A program made the position numbers and the translations under genes. DNA of 64,000 bases from an uncultured Lachnospiraceae bacterium (GTDB taxonomy: Bacteria; Bacillota; Clostridia; Lachnospirales; Lachnospiraceae), in NCBI GenBank assembly GCA_905209075.1, contig CAJLRL010000001.1, positions 1 through 64,000 of the forward strand. The letters run 5' to 3'. This document shows, in pieces, positions 23,375 to 32,479 of this stretch. The notes below the pieces were generated by a model. The model was not told the origin of the DNA. It saw only the letters and a list, made by a program, of their open reading frames with translations, and did not search any database. Numbering within the stretch: position 1 is the stretch's first letter; the number at the start of each line of letters is the position of its first letter.

Positions 23375-25078
23375 ATGGATAGAACATTAAAATTACCGGT
23401 TGGAATAGATAATTTTGAAAAAATACGAAAATCGGGTTTCTATTATATAGATAAAACGAAGCTTATAGAGCAGCTCCTGCAAAATTGGGGAGAAGTAAAT
23501 CTTTTTACCCGTCCGCGTCGTTTCGGCAAGACTCTTAATATGAGTATGCTGCGCAATTTCTTTGAAATAGGGACAGATAAATCATTATTTGACGGATTAT
23601 ACATTGCTGACAATAAGGAACTGTGCGATGAATACATGGGAAAATATCCGGTAATATTTATTTCACTTAAGGACGTTGATGGTCATACGTATGAGGATGC
23701 ATTTGATGCATTGGTGCAGATAATAGGAAACGAAGCCAGCCGGTTTTATTTTCTGTTGGAAAGCGATAATCTGACTGAAACGGAAAGGGAACAATATCGA
23801 GGCTTTCTTAAAATAAAGGATGGAAGATATCATATAGAGAAAGGTCTTGCGATTTCTTCATTAAAACTATTATCCAGGCTTTTATCGAAGCACTATGGTC
23901 AGAAAACCATCATCATAATAGACGAGTATGATGTTCCACTTGATAAGGCCTTTGGGAACGGCTATTATCATGAAATGGTAGAACTTATAAGAGGAGTTTT
24001 CGGACAGGCATTAAAGACAAATGATTTTCTGCAATTTGCAGTGCTGACAGGGTGTTTACGAATTTCAAAGGAAAGTATTTTTACCGGTCTTAATAATTTC
24101 AAAGTACTTTCTATACTGGATAGCAGATTTGATGAGCATTTTGGGTTTACTGATGATGAGGTGAAAAAACTTCTTGCAGATTATGGACTGTCATCACATC
24201 TTACAGAAATAAAGGAATGGTATGATGGTTACAGATTCGGAAATATGGATGTGTATTGTCCGTGGGATGTTATTAATTATGCAGACCGCTTAAAAAGTGA
24301 ACCAACAGCTATGCCGGAGGATTTCTGGTCGAATTCCAGTGGAAATGCAATTGTCCGCAGATTCATAGACAAGGCAAATGCAAGCACCAGAAATGAGATT
24401 GAGCATCTGATAGCGGGAGAATGTATTGAGAAAGATGTGTTACAGGAGCTTACATATGATGAGCTGGACAACAAAATCGAAAATCTCTGGAGTGTGCTTT
24501 TTACTACGGGATATCTGACACAGAAGGGACGTACAAAGACAGGTGGCTGTCTTTTGGCAATTCCAAACATGGAAATACGAAATCTTTTTGTAAAGAAAAT
24601 CAGAGAGTGGTTTAGGGATGTGTCACATAATGACGGAAAGACACTTGAGGACTTTTGTAATGCCTTTACAGAACAGAATACAGAGAAAATAGAGCAGCTT
24701 TTTGGCGACTATCTGTGGAATACAATCAGCATACGTGATACTGCCATTGCAAAGGAGAAGAAAGAGAATTTTTATCATGGTATTTTACTGGGACTTCTTG
24801 GATATAAAGCAAATTGGATCATAAAATCCAATGCTGAATCCGGAATCGGATATAGTGATATACTGATAGAGGTTCCTACCAACAGAACCGGAATAGTGAT
24901 TGAGATTAAGTATGCAGAGAATGGAAATATGGAATCGGCATGCAAAGAGGCATTGCAGCAGATTGAAGATAAGGATTATGTTGCAAAGCTAAAGCAGGAT
25001 GGCATGCGTAATTTTATTAAATACGGAATCTCATGCTTTAAAAAGGACTGTAAGGTGGTTAAGGGTAAAACCAATTAA
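23375..25078 (+). CDS. AAA-ATPase-like / PD-(D/E)XK nuclease superfamily protein
   Basis: Cytoplasmic protein of about 567 residues with the architecture AAA-ATPase_like (PF09820 type, about 5-215) plus C-terminal PDDEXK_9 (PF08011 type, about 430-550). The opening LPVGIDNFEKIRKSGFYYID is the family hallmark; Walker A is RPRRFGKTLNMS, Walker B IIIIDEYDVPLDKA, and the nuclease core is YSDILIEVP followed by GIVIEIKY (D...ExK). These proteins are often highly multiplied in Clostridia and Bacteroidetes; the function is unknown, with defence or mobile-element roles only suspected. GGAGG (23365-23369) favours ATG 23375 over an ATG at 23363. It stands alone between two ABC/heat-shock blocks. Confidence 0.9.
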   Translation: MDRTLKLPVGIDNFEKIRKSGFYYIDKTKLIEQLLQNWGEVNLFTRPRRFGKTLNMSMLRNFFEIGTDKSLFDGLYIADNKELCDEYMGKYPVIFISLKDVDGHTYEDAFDALVQIIGNEASRFYFLLESDNLTETEREQYRGFLKIKDGRYHIEKGLAISSLKLLSRLLSKHYGQKTIIIIDEYDVPLDKAFGNGYYHEMVELIRGVFGQALKTNDFLQFAVLTGCLRISKESIFTGLNNFKVLSILDSRFDEHFGFTDDEVKKLLADYGLSSHLTEIKEWYDGYRFGNMDVYCPWDVINYADRLKSEPTAMPEDFWSNSSGNAIVRRFIDKANASTRNEIEHLIAGECIEKDVLQELTYDELDNKIENLWSVLFTTGYLTQKGRTKTGGCLLAIPNMEIRNLFVKKIREWFRDVSHNDGKTLEDFCNAFTEQNTEKIEQLFGDYLWNTISIRDTAIAKEKKENFYHGILLGLLGYKANWIIKSNAESGIGYSDILIEVPTNRTGIVIEIKYAENGNMESACKEALQQIEDKDYVAKLKQDGMRNFIKYGISCFKKDCKVVKGKTN

Positions 25079-25186
25079 GGTTAAATCATTTGAAAAAGCG
25101 GTTCATCTTGAACCTGCTATCCCAAACAAAGAGCTCAGAGAAGTTTGTATAAGTAAATAGAGTTAATAAAAAGTTTATAATTTTTA

Positions 25187-25213
25187 TTAGCACTCACTCT
25201 TGACGAGTGCTAA
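25187..25213. promoter_or_regulatory. CIRCE operator (HrcA binding site)
   Basis: TTAGCACTC and GAGTGCTAA separated by nine bases, the exact CIRCE consensus. It lies about 80 bp upstream of the Hsp20 start codon, so this operon should be repressed by HrcA and induced by heat or protein-folding stress. Confidence 0.95.
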
Positions 25214-25295
25214 TAATGGTGCTATAACATACTTGTAAACAAAAGAAAGCAAATTTCCAATAAGGAAATCACAAGTATAGAAGGAGGAATGACTT

Positions 25296-25769
25296 ATGTT
25301 ATTAACAACTACAAACAACAACTTATTTGATACATTTTTCGGTGATCCTTGGTTTAGCGATCCTTGGTTTGATGACAGAGACATTCAGAAGGCACAGAAG
25401 AAATTATATGGACGTCATGGAAACAGAATGATGCTCACAGACATAAAGGAAAGCGATAAAGGCTACGAACTTGAGATGGATCTTCCGGGATTCAAAAAAG
25501 AAGAGATAAAGGCTACACTCGAAAATGGTTATCTGACCATTACAGCTGAGAAAGGTATAGAGAAAGACGAAAAGGAGAAAGATAGCAAGAAATACATCTG
25601 CCGTGAGCGTTATTCAGGAAGCTGCCAGAGAACATTCTATGTCGGTGATGAAATCGAGCAGGATGACATCAAGGCATCTTTCAAACACGGAATCCTGCGT
25701 CTGGATATTCCAAAGAAGCAGCCTAAACCACAGGTTGAAGAACATAAATGTATCTCCATTGAGGGATAA
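25296..25769 (+). CDS. small heat shock protein Hsp20
   Basis: ATP-independent holdase chaperone of 157 residues. After a variable N-terminus (WFSDPWFDDRDIQKAQ) comes the alpha-crystallin domain (about 45-140) with KGYELEMDLPGFKKEEIK, ENGYLTITAEK and the conserved FKHGILRLDIPKK end block (G-x-L form). The C-terminal tail has a short extension with ISIEG, lacking a clear IxI except ISI. AGGAGG lies before ATG 25296. CIRCE control links it to HrcA. It is followed by a hairpin, a 15-bp tandem repeat and a DnaJ-like gene that is probably coexpressed with it. Confidence 0.93.
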   Translation: MLLTTTNNNLFDTFFGDPWFSDPWFDDRDIQKAQKKLYGRHGNRMMLTDIKESDKGYELEMDLPGFKKEEIKATLENGYLTITAEKGIEKDEKEKDSKKYICRERYSGSCQRTFYVGDEIEQDDIKASFKHGILRLDIPKKQPKPQVEEHKCISIEG

Positions 25770-25773
25770 TATC

Positions 25774-25799
25774 AAGCGGGCTGCATGAGCAGTCCGCTT
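25774..25799 (+). terminator. hairpin after hsp20 (weak terminator)
   Basis: AAGCGGGCTGC and GCAGTCCGCTT pair around ATGA with one G-T pair. It lacks a good T-run, so it may be a stability hairpin rather than a full terminator, letting transcription continue to the DnaJ-like gene. Confidence 0.45.
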
Positions 25800-25888
25800 A
25801 TGTTATTACAGATTATGATATTACAGCATATGTTATTACAGATTAAGTTATTACAGCATATGTTATTACAGCTTAAGTTATTATACAG
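25799..25888. repeat. 15-bp tandem repeat, six units
   Basis: Six consecutive units of the form TAWGWTATTACAGMW (15 bp; the sixth slightly altered) fill the hsp20-dnaJ gap. The unit carries in-frame stops in all useful frames, so it is non-coding. Copy number could vary between strains. Confidence 0.8.
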
Positions 25889-25903
25889 GAAAGGCAGGTG
25901 AGT

Positions 25904-26962
25904 ATGATGGCAGCAAAGCGGGATTATTATGAGACATTAGGAATAGATAAAAAATCAGACAAGGCAGCAATAAAAAGAGCATATCGTAAACTGGCAAAAA
26001 AGTATCATCCTGATACGAATGCAGGCGATGCACACGCAGAAGAAATGTTTAAGGATGTTACCGAGGCATATAATGTATTAAGTGATGAAAAAAAACGTAA
26101 GCTTTATGATGAATTCGGATTCGCCGGTTTGCAGGAAGGCTTTTCAGAAGAAGCTGCAAGACAGGCTTCACACGGAGGCTTTGGTGGTTTTGGAGGTTTC
26201 GGCGGCAATGGCGCCTTTAGTGGTTCTTACAGCTCAAATGGGGAACCATTCACACATCAGGAGTTTCATTTTGAGAACGGTTCAGCAGATATGGATGATA
26301 TTTTCTCAATGTTTGGAGATATGTTCTCGCATGGTGGAAGCAGTTATGGAGGCTGGAGTACATCACAAAACAGTGGATTTACGGGAAACAGCAGTGACTG
26401 GAGCAGCTTTACAGGTAGTGGACACTCAGCAGGACACAAGGGTTCAGATGTGATGGCAGATATTACAATATCGTTTGATGAAGCGGTATTCGGCTGTGAA
26501 AAATCAATCTCGCTGCAGGATCCGTCAACAGGCAGGACATCAACTCTGTCTATCCATATTCCGGCAGGTATAGAATCCGGAAAAACTGTCAGATTAAGAG
26601 GACAGGGAAATCCGGGAAGAAACGGAGGCCAGGCAGGAGATGTGCTCCTTAAAGTAAATGTTACACCAAGCAAAGAATTTGAGCGAAAAGGTCAGAATAT
26701 ATACAGTACCATAAGAGTTCCGTTTACAACCGCCGCATTGGGTGGAAAAGCCAGGGTGCACACACTTTACGGAGATGTAGAATGTAATATAAAGGCAGGT
26801 ACACAGGCCGGAAGCAGGATCCGGCTCAGAGGAAAAGGTGTATCAGGTATGAAAAATACGAATGCGAAAGGTGACCAGTACGTGACAGTTGAGATACAGG
26901 TTCCACGCCAGCTCACACCAAAAGCAAAAGAAGCACTTGAAGAATACAGGAGAGTCAGCTGA
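25904..26962 (+). CDS. DnaJ-like cochaperone (CbpA type, no zinc finger)
   Basis: Hsp40 cochaperone of about 352 residues. The J-domain (about 5-70) contains the DnaK-stimulating HPD in KYHPDTNAGD; a Gly/Phe-rich linker follows (about 88-170, with GGFGGFGGFGG), then the two-lobed C-terminal substrate domain (about 180-345, starting SDVMADITISFDEAVFG and ending TVEIQVPRQLTPKAKEAL). The four CxxCxGxG zinc motifs of true DnaJ are absent, so this is a class II CbpA-like protein rather than the housekeeping DnaJ. Two adjacent ATGs (25904, 25907) are possible starts. It overlaps the convergent PucR-type gene by 8 bp at its 3' end. Confidence 0.88.
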   Translation: MMAAKRDYYETLGIDKKSDKAAIKRAYRKLAKKYHPDTNAGDAHAEEMFKDVTEAYNVLSDEKKRKLYDEFGFAGLQEGFSEEAARQASHGGFGGFGGFGGNGAFSGSYSSNGEPFTHQEFHFENGSADMDDIFSMFGDMFSHGGSSYGGWSTSQNSGFTGNSSDWSSFTGSGHSAGHKGSDVMADITISFDEAVFGCEKSISLQDPSTGRTSTLSIHIPAGIESGKTVRLRGQGNPGRNGGQAGDVLLKVNVTPSKEFERKGQNIYSTIRVPFTTAALGGKARVHTLYGDVECNIKAGTQAGSRIRLRGKGVSGMKNTNAKGDQYVTVEIQVPRQLTPKAKEALEEYRRVS

Positions 26963-28115
26963 TAATATCCAAGGATGTAGTAGCTGTAGCGTTATGAAAA
27001 AGAACTGCAAGTATCTGAAACTCCAGATCAGTTTCCACATTCATGACAGACTTCAATTTTCCAATCCGGTAGCGGATCGTATTAGGATGCTGAAACAATG
27101 CACCTGCTGTTTTATCTATATCGAAACCATTCAAAACGAGCTGGTGCATTGTTTTAAGTAACGATTGATTTTTAGGGGATGAAAGCAATTGTGTTTTTTC
27201 ACCAATAAATTCGCAGAAATAATTATCCTTATAGATAGAATATATCAGATTTTCAAGTCCGAGATCGCTGTATTTAAAGACCGCAATGTGATTATTAAGT
27301 GCGTGCTTTGCGGAATTAATGCTTCGTTCAACAGCGATATCAGTTTTATATATATTAAGGGGCTTATCACTTATTCCTATTGTGTAGGAAGAGAGATGAA
27401 GCTCTTTTATTATTTTCATCCAGAATCCATAAATATTGTCAGGAAAATCAAAGGTCAAGATCAGAATTCCCTTTTTATATTTCAAAATATGCAAAGAAGC
27501 ATTACTTATCATATGTCTGGATTGCAGAGTGAGTTTGTTTATGTTCCGCTGTAAAGAAAATTCATCGATATCCTGTGGAGATATAAGGTATACGCAGGAA
27601 ACAGATTTCCCATTCAGGGAAACAGCACTATCATTCATCAATGCTGCCAGAAATTCGTTAAGCTGTTTTTCATGTGATGGAGGTGCAAGAAAGGAATCAA
27701 GCAGAGTTTCATAATAATTATAATTAGAGGATGAGCGCAGATGGTCGGTAATGCCGAGAATAACGTCTTCTATATAAATATCATTGAAGAGGAAAACGGG
27801 AACTTCTTTTTTATCAGCAAGTTCTATGACTTCGGAAGGAAGCTCCTTGAAAAAAACGGTTTTTACTGCAAAGGCAGATACACCTATAGAAATAAGAGCT
27901 TCGAATGAAAAATATATTTTTTGGGGAGAGTTTTTTGCAAAAAGAAGATTGGTAATTACGAAATCTCCTTCATGAAAATCACTGAAATCGCCATCAATTC
28001 CTTCATGATCAAGTATGACGACATTTGAAATTGTCCGTGACAGACCATTATGACCGGCGGCAAGAACAAAATTATTTAAAAAATCGAATTTTTCAAGTGA
28101 TGCGACATCTAACAT
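26955..28115 (-). CDS. PucR/CdaR-type transcriptional regulator
   Basis: Regulator of about 386 residues. The N-terminal PucR domain (about 5-120) begins LDVASLEKFDFLNNFVLAAG and has the family pattern of a purine/amino-acid catabolism sensor; the middle is a GGDEF-like degenerate region (CdaR_GGDEF-like, about 150-275), and the C-terminal HTH_30 is MHQLVLNGFDIDKTAGALFQHPNTIRYRIGKL (parts: DKTAGALFQHPNTIRYRIGK, about 335-354). It is transcribed divergently from the operon at 28393, whose product set suggests amino-acid degradation. The frame extends to a TTG at 28124; ATG 28115 is preferred although AAAGGA spacing is long. Its 3' end overlaps the convergent DnaJ-like gene. Confidence 0.85.
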   Translation of the reverse strand: MLDVASLEKFDFLNNFVLAAGHNGLSRTISNVVILDHEGIDGDFSDFHEGDFVITNLLFAKNSPQKIYFSFEALISIGVSAFAVKTVFFKELPSEVIELADKKEVPVFLFNDIYIEDVILGITDHLRSSSNYNYYETLLDSFLAPPSHEKQLNEFLAALMNDSAVSLNGKSVSCVYLISPQDIDEFSLQRNINKLTLQSRHMISNASLHILKYKKGILILTFDFPDNIYGFWMKIIKELHLSSYTIGISDKPLNIYKTDIAVERSINSAKHALNNHIAVFKYSDLGLENLIYSIYKDNYFCEFIGEKTQLLSSPKNQSLLKTMHQLVLNGFDIDKTAGALFQHPNTIRYRIGKLKSVMNVETDLEFQILAVLFHNATATTSLDIIS

Positions 28116-28173
28116 TTTTAACAATTATCCTTTCTGGGATTTATGCTGTAAAGTATAACATATGAGGTTGTTA

Positions 28174-28227
28174 AAAAAACAAACTTTTTGTAAAAATTAC
28201 AAAAATGAAGCAAAAAACTTTGTTTTT
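28174..28227. promoter_or_regulatory. inverted repeat in divergent region, candidate PucR operator
   Basis: AAAAACAAACTTTTTG (about 28175-28190) and CAAAAAACTTTGTTTTT (28211-28227) form an imperfect inverted repeat between the regulator and the catabolic operon. Its place suggests a regulator site; low-complexity A/T tracts make chance more likely than usual. Confidence 0.35.
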
Positions 28228-28282
28228 AATACATTGCGCAGAGTATTTTTAATTGATATAAATATATGCATAGAAAGCGATG

Positions 28283-28317
28283 GGGCTTGCAGAGATAAAT
28301 GCAGGCCCTCTTTTTTA
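28283..28317 (+). terminator. terminator-like hairpin upstream of the catabolic operon
   Basis: GGGCTTGCA (28283-28291) and TGCAGGCCC (28300-28308) with one G-T pair, then TCTTTTTT. It lies between the divergent promoter region and the first gene at 28393, so it could serve as an attenuator. No leader ORF or known riboswitch was recognised in front of it. Confidence 0.55.
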
Positions 28318-28392
28318 TTATATAGAAAATCTATCTCAGAATGCTTCATTTAGAAGATTCCGAGAGTACATAGAAAGATAAAGGAGGATCAC

Positions 28393-30018
28393 ATGAGAGA
28401 TGAGATGCTGGAATTGACACGACAGATGGTTGCTGTTCCAAGTGTAAACACAACTTCAGGAGAAAAAGAAATTGGAATTTTTATAGAAAATTATCTGAGA
28501 AGCATACCTTATTTCAAGGAACATCCTGATAATGTTATCATACAGAAATTAAAAGATGACGGACTTCATAGAAGAAATGTGTTCGCACTGCTTCGCGGGG
28601 AAAAGGACGATAATCGTAATACAATAATTTTTCACGGACATACAGATACTGTTGGGGTTGAAGATTACGGAGAGTTAAAGCAGTATGCATTTGACACAGA
28701 CAGGCTTAAGCAGGAGCTTTAAAAAATAAATCTGCCGGAAGATGTAAGGAGTGATCTTGAGTCGGGGGATTATCTTTTCGGAAGAGGTGCCTGTGATATG
28801 AAAAGCGGAGATGCAGTTTTTATGGTTATCATAAAACATATAGCAGAGCATATAAAAGAATTTTCGGGCAACATTTTACTGTCATTAAACCCTGTTGAGG
28901 AAAACCTGCATACAGGGATCATAGAGGGCATAGATGTGTTAGAACAGATAAAAAGTGAATTTGGATTAAAGTATGTCCTTGCAATAAATAATGATTATAC
29001 ATGCCCTATGTATCCGGATGACAAACATCAGTATATATATACGGGAGTAGGAGGAAAGGTTCTCCCATGCTTTTATATAAGAGGGCGTGAGACCCATGTA
29101 GGACAGTGTTTTGAAGGGTTTGATCCGACGACAATAGCAGCAGAGCTTACATCATATATTAATCTGAACACACAATTTTGTGATGAGTATAAGGGGGAGT
29201 ATTCGCTTCCGCCGGTGGCGTTAAAGCTAAAGGATCTCAAAGAATGGTACAACGTTCAGACAGCAAAAGAGGCATTTGTGTACTTTAACTATTTTGTGCA
29301 TGATGCCACAACAGAGGAAATTATAAAAAAGCTTTCAGATGCGGTACATAATTCAGTCGAAACCACAATGCGGTCAGTAAATGTAAGATATAAAAGTTTT
29401 TGTGAATTGTCAGGAAAAGAATATGTTCCTATAAAAAATGAATGGTCTGTGATCACATATGAAAATCTTTATGACGAGGCTGTAAAAAATTGTCCTGATA
29501 TAAAAATGATAATGGAAGAAAAAACGGAAGAACTTTTATCAGAAAAAACAGATAAAAGAGAAATCCCGATTTATCTTATAAGGCTGCTTCTTACAAAGGC
29601 AGGAATATATCATCCGGTGATAGTTCTTTATTTTGCAGCTCCATATTGTCCGCATAATACATTAAAGGACGATAGCGATAGGGAAATAATAGATAAGCTA
29701 AGAAAAGTGACAAAAGAGGTGGAAAAAGAATCAGAAGTTTCGTATAACGTATGCCGTTTTTTCCCGAGTCTTTCTGACAGCAGTTATCTTACGATAGATG
29801 ATCCGGACAGCAGTATAGATACTTTGGAAAATAATTTCCCCCAGATGGATCAGTTATATCCTCTGCCGTTTGAAAAAATGAAAAATCTTGGAATAAAAGC
29901 AGTCAATTTTGGTGTACATGGGAAAGATGCACATAAGTGGACGGAAAGGTTGTATATACCATATAGTTTTGAAGTCCTACCCAAGCTGATACTTAAAACG
30001 CTGGATGCTTTTTTATAA
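28393..30018 (+). pseudogene. RocB-like M20-family peptidase, interrupted by an in-frame TAA
   Basis: The frame encodes 541 codons of an M20/M28-type metallopeptidase resembling RocB (arginine utilisation protein). Metal-binding blocks are visible: IIFHGHTDTVG (about 78-88) and GRGACDMKSGD (about 130-140), with EENLHTG later and a C-terminal NFGVHGKDAHKWTERL block. Codon 110 (28720-28722) is TAA in otherwise uninterrupted coding sequence; the following residues NLPEDVRSDLESGDYLFGRG continue the family pattern, so a single AAA-to-TAA change is the simplest explanation. The second part (ATG 28798) lacks a ribosome binding site. AAAGGAGG precedes ATG 28393. The rest of the operon appears intact. 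Role inferred: hydrolysis of an amide or peptide bond in an arginine-related compound. Confidence 0.75.
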
Positions 30019-30077
30019 AACATGGCTATGCATATGATGCAGACATAGATTGACGCAAATGAAAGGAAGGAAAAATC

Positions 30078-30914
30078 ATGTATGTAAAAGATGGAACAAG
30101 CAGATTAAAGAAGGTTTTAGTTTCAAGACCACAGTTTTTAAAACCTGCACCGATAAATGAAATAGCAAAAAAATGGAAGGATACAGTTATGGATGTACCG
30201 ACTATGTTAAGAGAACATGAATTGTTTGTTGGGGCATATAAAAAGGCGGGTGTTGAGGTTGAATTTTTGGAACCCGATGAAGAAAGACCAAATTCGGTAT
30301 TCGCCAGGGACTTTGGTGGATGTGTAAAGGAAGGCTATATAATGGGGCGCTTTAAGCTGGATATGCGCTATAAAGAACATATCGATTATAAAAAAAGGAT
30401 GGAAGAACTGGGAATACCGATGATCGGTGAAGTAAAAGAAGGGCTTTTCGAAGGCGGCGATTTTATGTTTATGAATGAACACTGGGTGGCTGTAGGCATG
30501 GCTGACAGAACTAATGAAGCCGGACTTGGGGAGATAAAGAAAATATTAGAGCCGTTTGGATATGAGGTCACAGGTGTTCCGCTAAAAAAAGAATATCTGC
30601 ATCTGGATATGTGCTTTAACCTTGTTGATGATCATCTGGCGGTGTCATACAGACAAGGCCTGCCGGAAGAATTCCGAGAGCTGCTTGTGAAGAGAAATAT
30701 TGAAATAATAGATGTGCCGGAGGAGGCTATATATCTTCACGGATGTAATCTTCAGGCACTTGGAGAACATCGTGTCATGTTGCTTAAACAGAATGAATAC
30801 GTAAATGAAAAACTTGCGGCAAAAGGCATGGAAGTAATAGAACTTGACATCACGGAAATATTGAAAGCAGGCGGAGGACCACACTGTATGACATTTCCTC
30901 TGTTAAGAGGATAA
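30078..30914 (+). CDS. amidinotransferase / dimethylarginine-type hydrolase (DDAH-like)
   Basis: Guanidine-modifying enzyme of 278 residues of the amidinotransferase superfamily. Visible are RPNSVFARDFGG (about 72-83), the FEGGDFMF motif (about 122-129), the catalytic His in KKEYLHLDMCFNLV, and the nucleophilic Cys C270 in GGGPHCMTFPL at the C-terminus. The length and single-domain build fit dimethylarginine dimethylaminohydrolase or a related deiminase rather than arginine deiminase (about 400 residues), so citrulline is a possible product. AAGGAAGG precedes ATG 30078. It lies between the RocB-like gene and an amino-acid ABC transporter, supporting a role in catabolism of arginine or a substituted arginine. 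Confidence 0.85.
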   Translation: MYVKDGTSRLKKVLVSRPQFLKPAPINEIAKKWKDTVMDVPTMLREHELFVGAYKKAGVEVEFLEPDEERPNSVFARDFGGCVKEGYIMGRFKLDMRYKEHIDYKKRMEELGIPMIGEVKEGLFEGGDFMFMNEHWVAVGMADRTNEAGLGEIKKILEPFGYEVTGVPLKKEYLHLDMCFNLVDDHLAVSYRQGLPEEFRELLVKRNIEIIDVPEEAIYLHGCNLQALGEHRVMLLKQNEYVNEKLAAKGMEVIELDITEILKAGGGPHCMTFPLLRG

Positions 30915-30979
30915 AAAAGACACCTGATTGATGTAGCTTTGCTAAGGGGAAAAGCATAACTATGAAAAAGGGTGAGAAT

Positions 30980-32479
30980 ATGAAAAAGAAAATTAAGATA
31001 GCAGTGTTTATGATGTTTTGTATATTTGCATTTACAGGATGTACAAATTCATCGGACAAGTCAAAGAAAGTGGAATCGGTTGAGGACATAACAGGAGCAA
31101 AAATCGGTGTCCAGCTTGGAACGACAGGAGATATATATGCTTCTGATTATGAAGGCGATGATGCCGGAACAACAGTTGAAAGATATAATAAAATGGCTGA
31201 TGCTGTACAGGCTCTTAAGCAGAAAAAAATAGACTGTGTAATTATTGATGAACAGCCTGCGCTTTCAGTGACAAAAGATAATGATGATTTAAAAATTCTC
31301 GATGAGGAATTTACAAATGAGGATTATGCAATATGCATAGCGAAAGGAAATGATGATTTAAAAGAAAAAATAAATTCAGCACTCAAAGAGTTAAAGGGTG
31401 ATGGAACGATAGATGAAATTATATCTAATTATATAGGCAACAATGCAGGAAAAAATCCTTACCACACTCCTGCCGGGACGACGTATGATAACGGGATACT
31501 TGTTGCGGCAACTAATGCGACATTTCCACCTTATGAATACTATGAGGATGAAAAAGTAACAGGTATTGATATAGATATAATAACGGCTATTGCAGACAAA
31601 CTGGGGATGAAAGTTGAAATATCGGATATGGAATTTGATGCGATTATAAATTCAGTTAATTCCGGAAAAGCTGATGTCGGAATTGCAGGACTTACAGTGA
31701 CAGAGGACCGGCTTAAATCAATAGATTTTTCAGATCCTTATACAAATTCAAAACAGGTAATCATTGTAAAATCAGGCGATAGCAGCAGTAAGTTTGATGT
31801 AGTTTCCAAATTTAAAAACAATTTTATAAAAGATAACAGATGGAAATATATAGTTAAAGGACTGAAAAATACGATAATCATTGCCGTATGTTCAGCAGTT
31901 CTTGGAGTTTTACTCGGATTTATGGTGGCATTTATAAGAGCAACGCATGATAAGAGAAACTGTCTTGGAATTTTAAACTGGATATGTAAGTTATATCTCA
32001 CGGTAGTGAGGGGAACACCGACGATGATCCAGCTCCTCATAATGTATTATGTTGTATTTAAGGCTGTCAATGTAGACAAGGTGCTTGTTGCGATTATTGC
32101 GTTTGCGATAAATTCAGGTGCTTATGTTGCTGAGATAATGCGAAGTGGAATTATGTCAATTGACAATGGACAGTTTGAGGCAGGAAGCAGTCTTGGATTA
32201 AGTTATAGGATAACAATGATTTCCATAATTTTACCACAGGCAATAAAAAATGTGCTTCCGGCACTCTGCAATGAATTTATAACTTTGTTAAAAGAAACGT
32301 CAATCTGTGGATATATCGGTCTTACTGATCTGACAAGAGGCGGAGATATTATAAGAAGTAACACATTTGACGCATTCATGCCGCTTATACTTGTAGCTGC
32401 GATTTATCTGGTGATAGTCCAGCTTCTTACTATGGGAGTGGCAAAAATGGAAAGGAGACTGAGAAAAAATGAGCGCTGA
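30980..32479 (+). CDS. fused amino-acid ABC binding protein/permease, binding domain apparently permuted
   Basis: Membrane-anchored transporter of about 499 residues: lipoprotein signal with FTGC (Cys about 21), an extracytoplasmic binding domain (about 35-260), then an ABC permease (about 285-495, TTxxR-like EAGSSLGLSYRITMISIILPQA coupling loop; fragment EAGSSLGLSYRI). In ordinary binding proteins the segment beginning LVAATNATFPPYEYYEDEKV (lobe 1) precedes the segment beginning GAKIGVQLGTTGDIYASDYE (lobe 2). Here lobe 2 comes first (about 37-150) and lobe 1 second (about 170-258), a circular permutation of the domain before the permease. AAGGGTGAG supports ATG 30980; an in-frame ATG at 30962 is possible. 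The partner ATPase follows with an 11-bp overlap. Confidence 0.85.
   Translation: MKKKIKIAVFMMFCIFAFTGCTNSSDKSKKVESVEDITGAKIGVQLGTTGDIYASDYEGDDAGTTVERYNKMADAVQALKQKKIDCVIIDEQPALSVTKDNDDLKILDEEFTNEDYAICIAKGNDDLKEKINSALKELKGDGTIDEIISNYIGNNAGKNPYHTPAGTTYDNGILVAATNATFPPYEYYEDEKVTGIDIDIITAIADKLGMKVEISDMEFDAIINSVNSGKADVGIAGLTVTEDRLKSIDFSDPYTNSKQVIIVKSGDSSSKFDVVSKFKNNFIKDNRWKYIVKGLKNTIIIAVCSAVLGVLLGFMVAFIRATHDKRNCLGILNWICKLYLTVVRGTPTMIQLLIMYYVVFKAVNVDKVLVAIIAFAINSGAYVAEIMRSGIMSIDNGQFEAGSSLGLSYRITMISIILPQAIKNVLPALCNEFITLLKETSICGYIGLTDLTRGGDIIRSNTFDAFMPLILVAAIYLVIVQLLTMGVAKMERRLRKNER

Noticed and set aside
25045..25160. Possible coding remnant after the AAA/nuclease gene (reading KSFEKAVHLEPAIPNKEL)
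   Set aside because: No start codon or ribosome binding site, only about 30 codons and no recognised homology; it may be a chance ORF.
25799..25888. CRISPR-like repeat array
   Set aside because: Units are only 15 bp, tandem and without spacers, so it is a minisatellite.
28125..28392. Guanidine or other known riboswitch upstream of the catabolic operon
   Set aside because: Only a simple terminator hairpin and an A/T-rich inverted repeat were visible; no conserved aptamer motifs.
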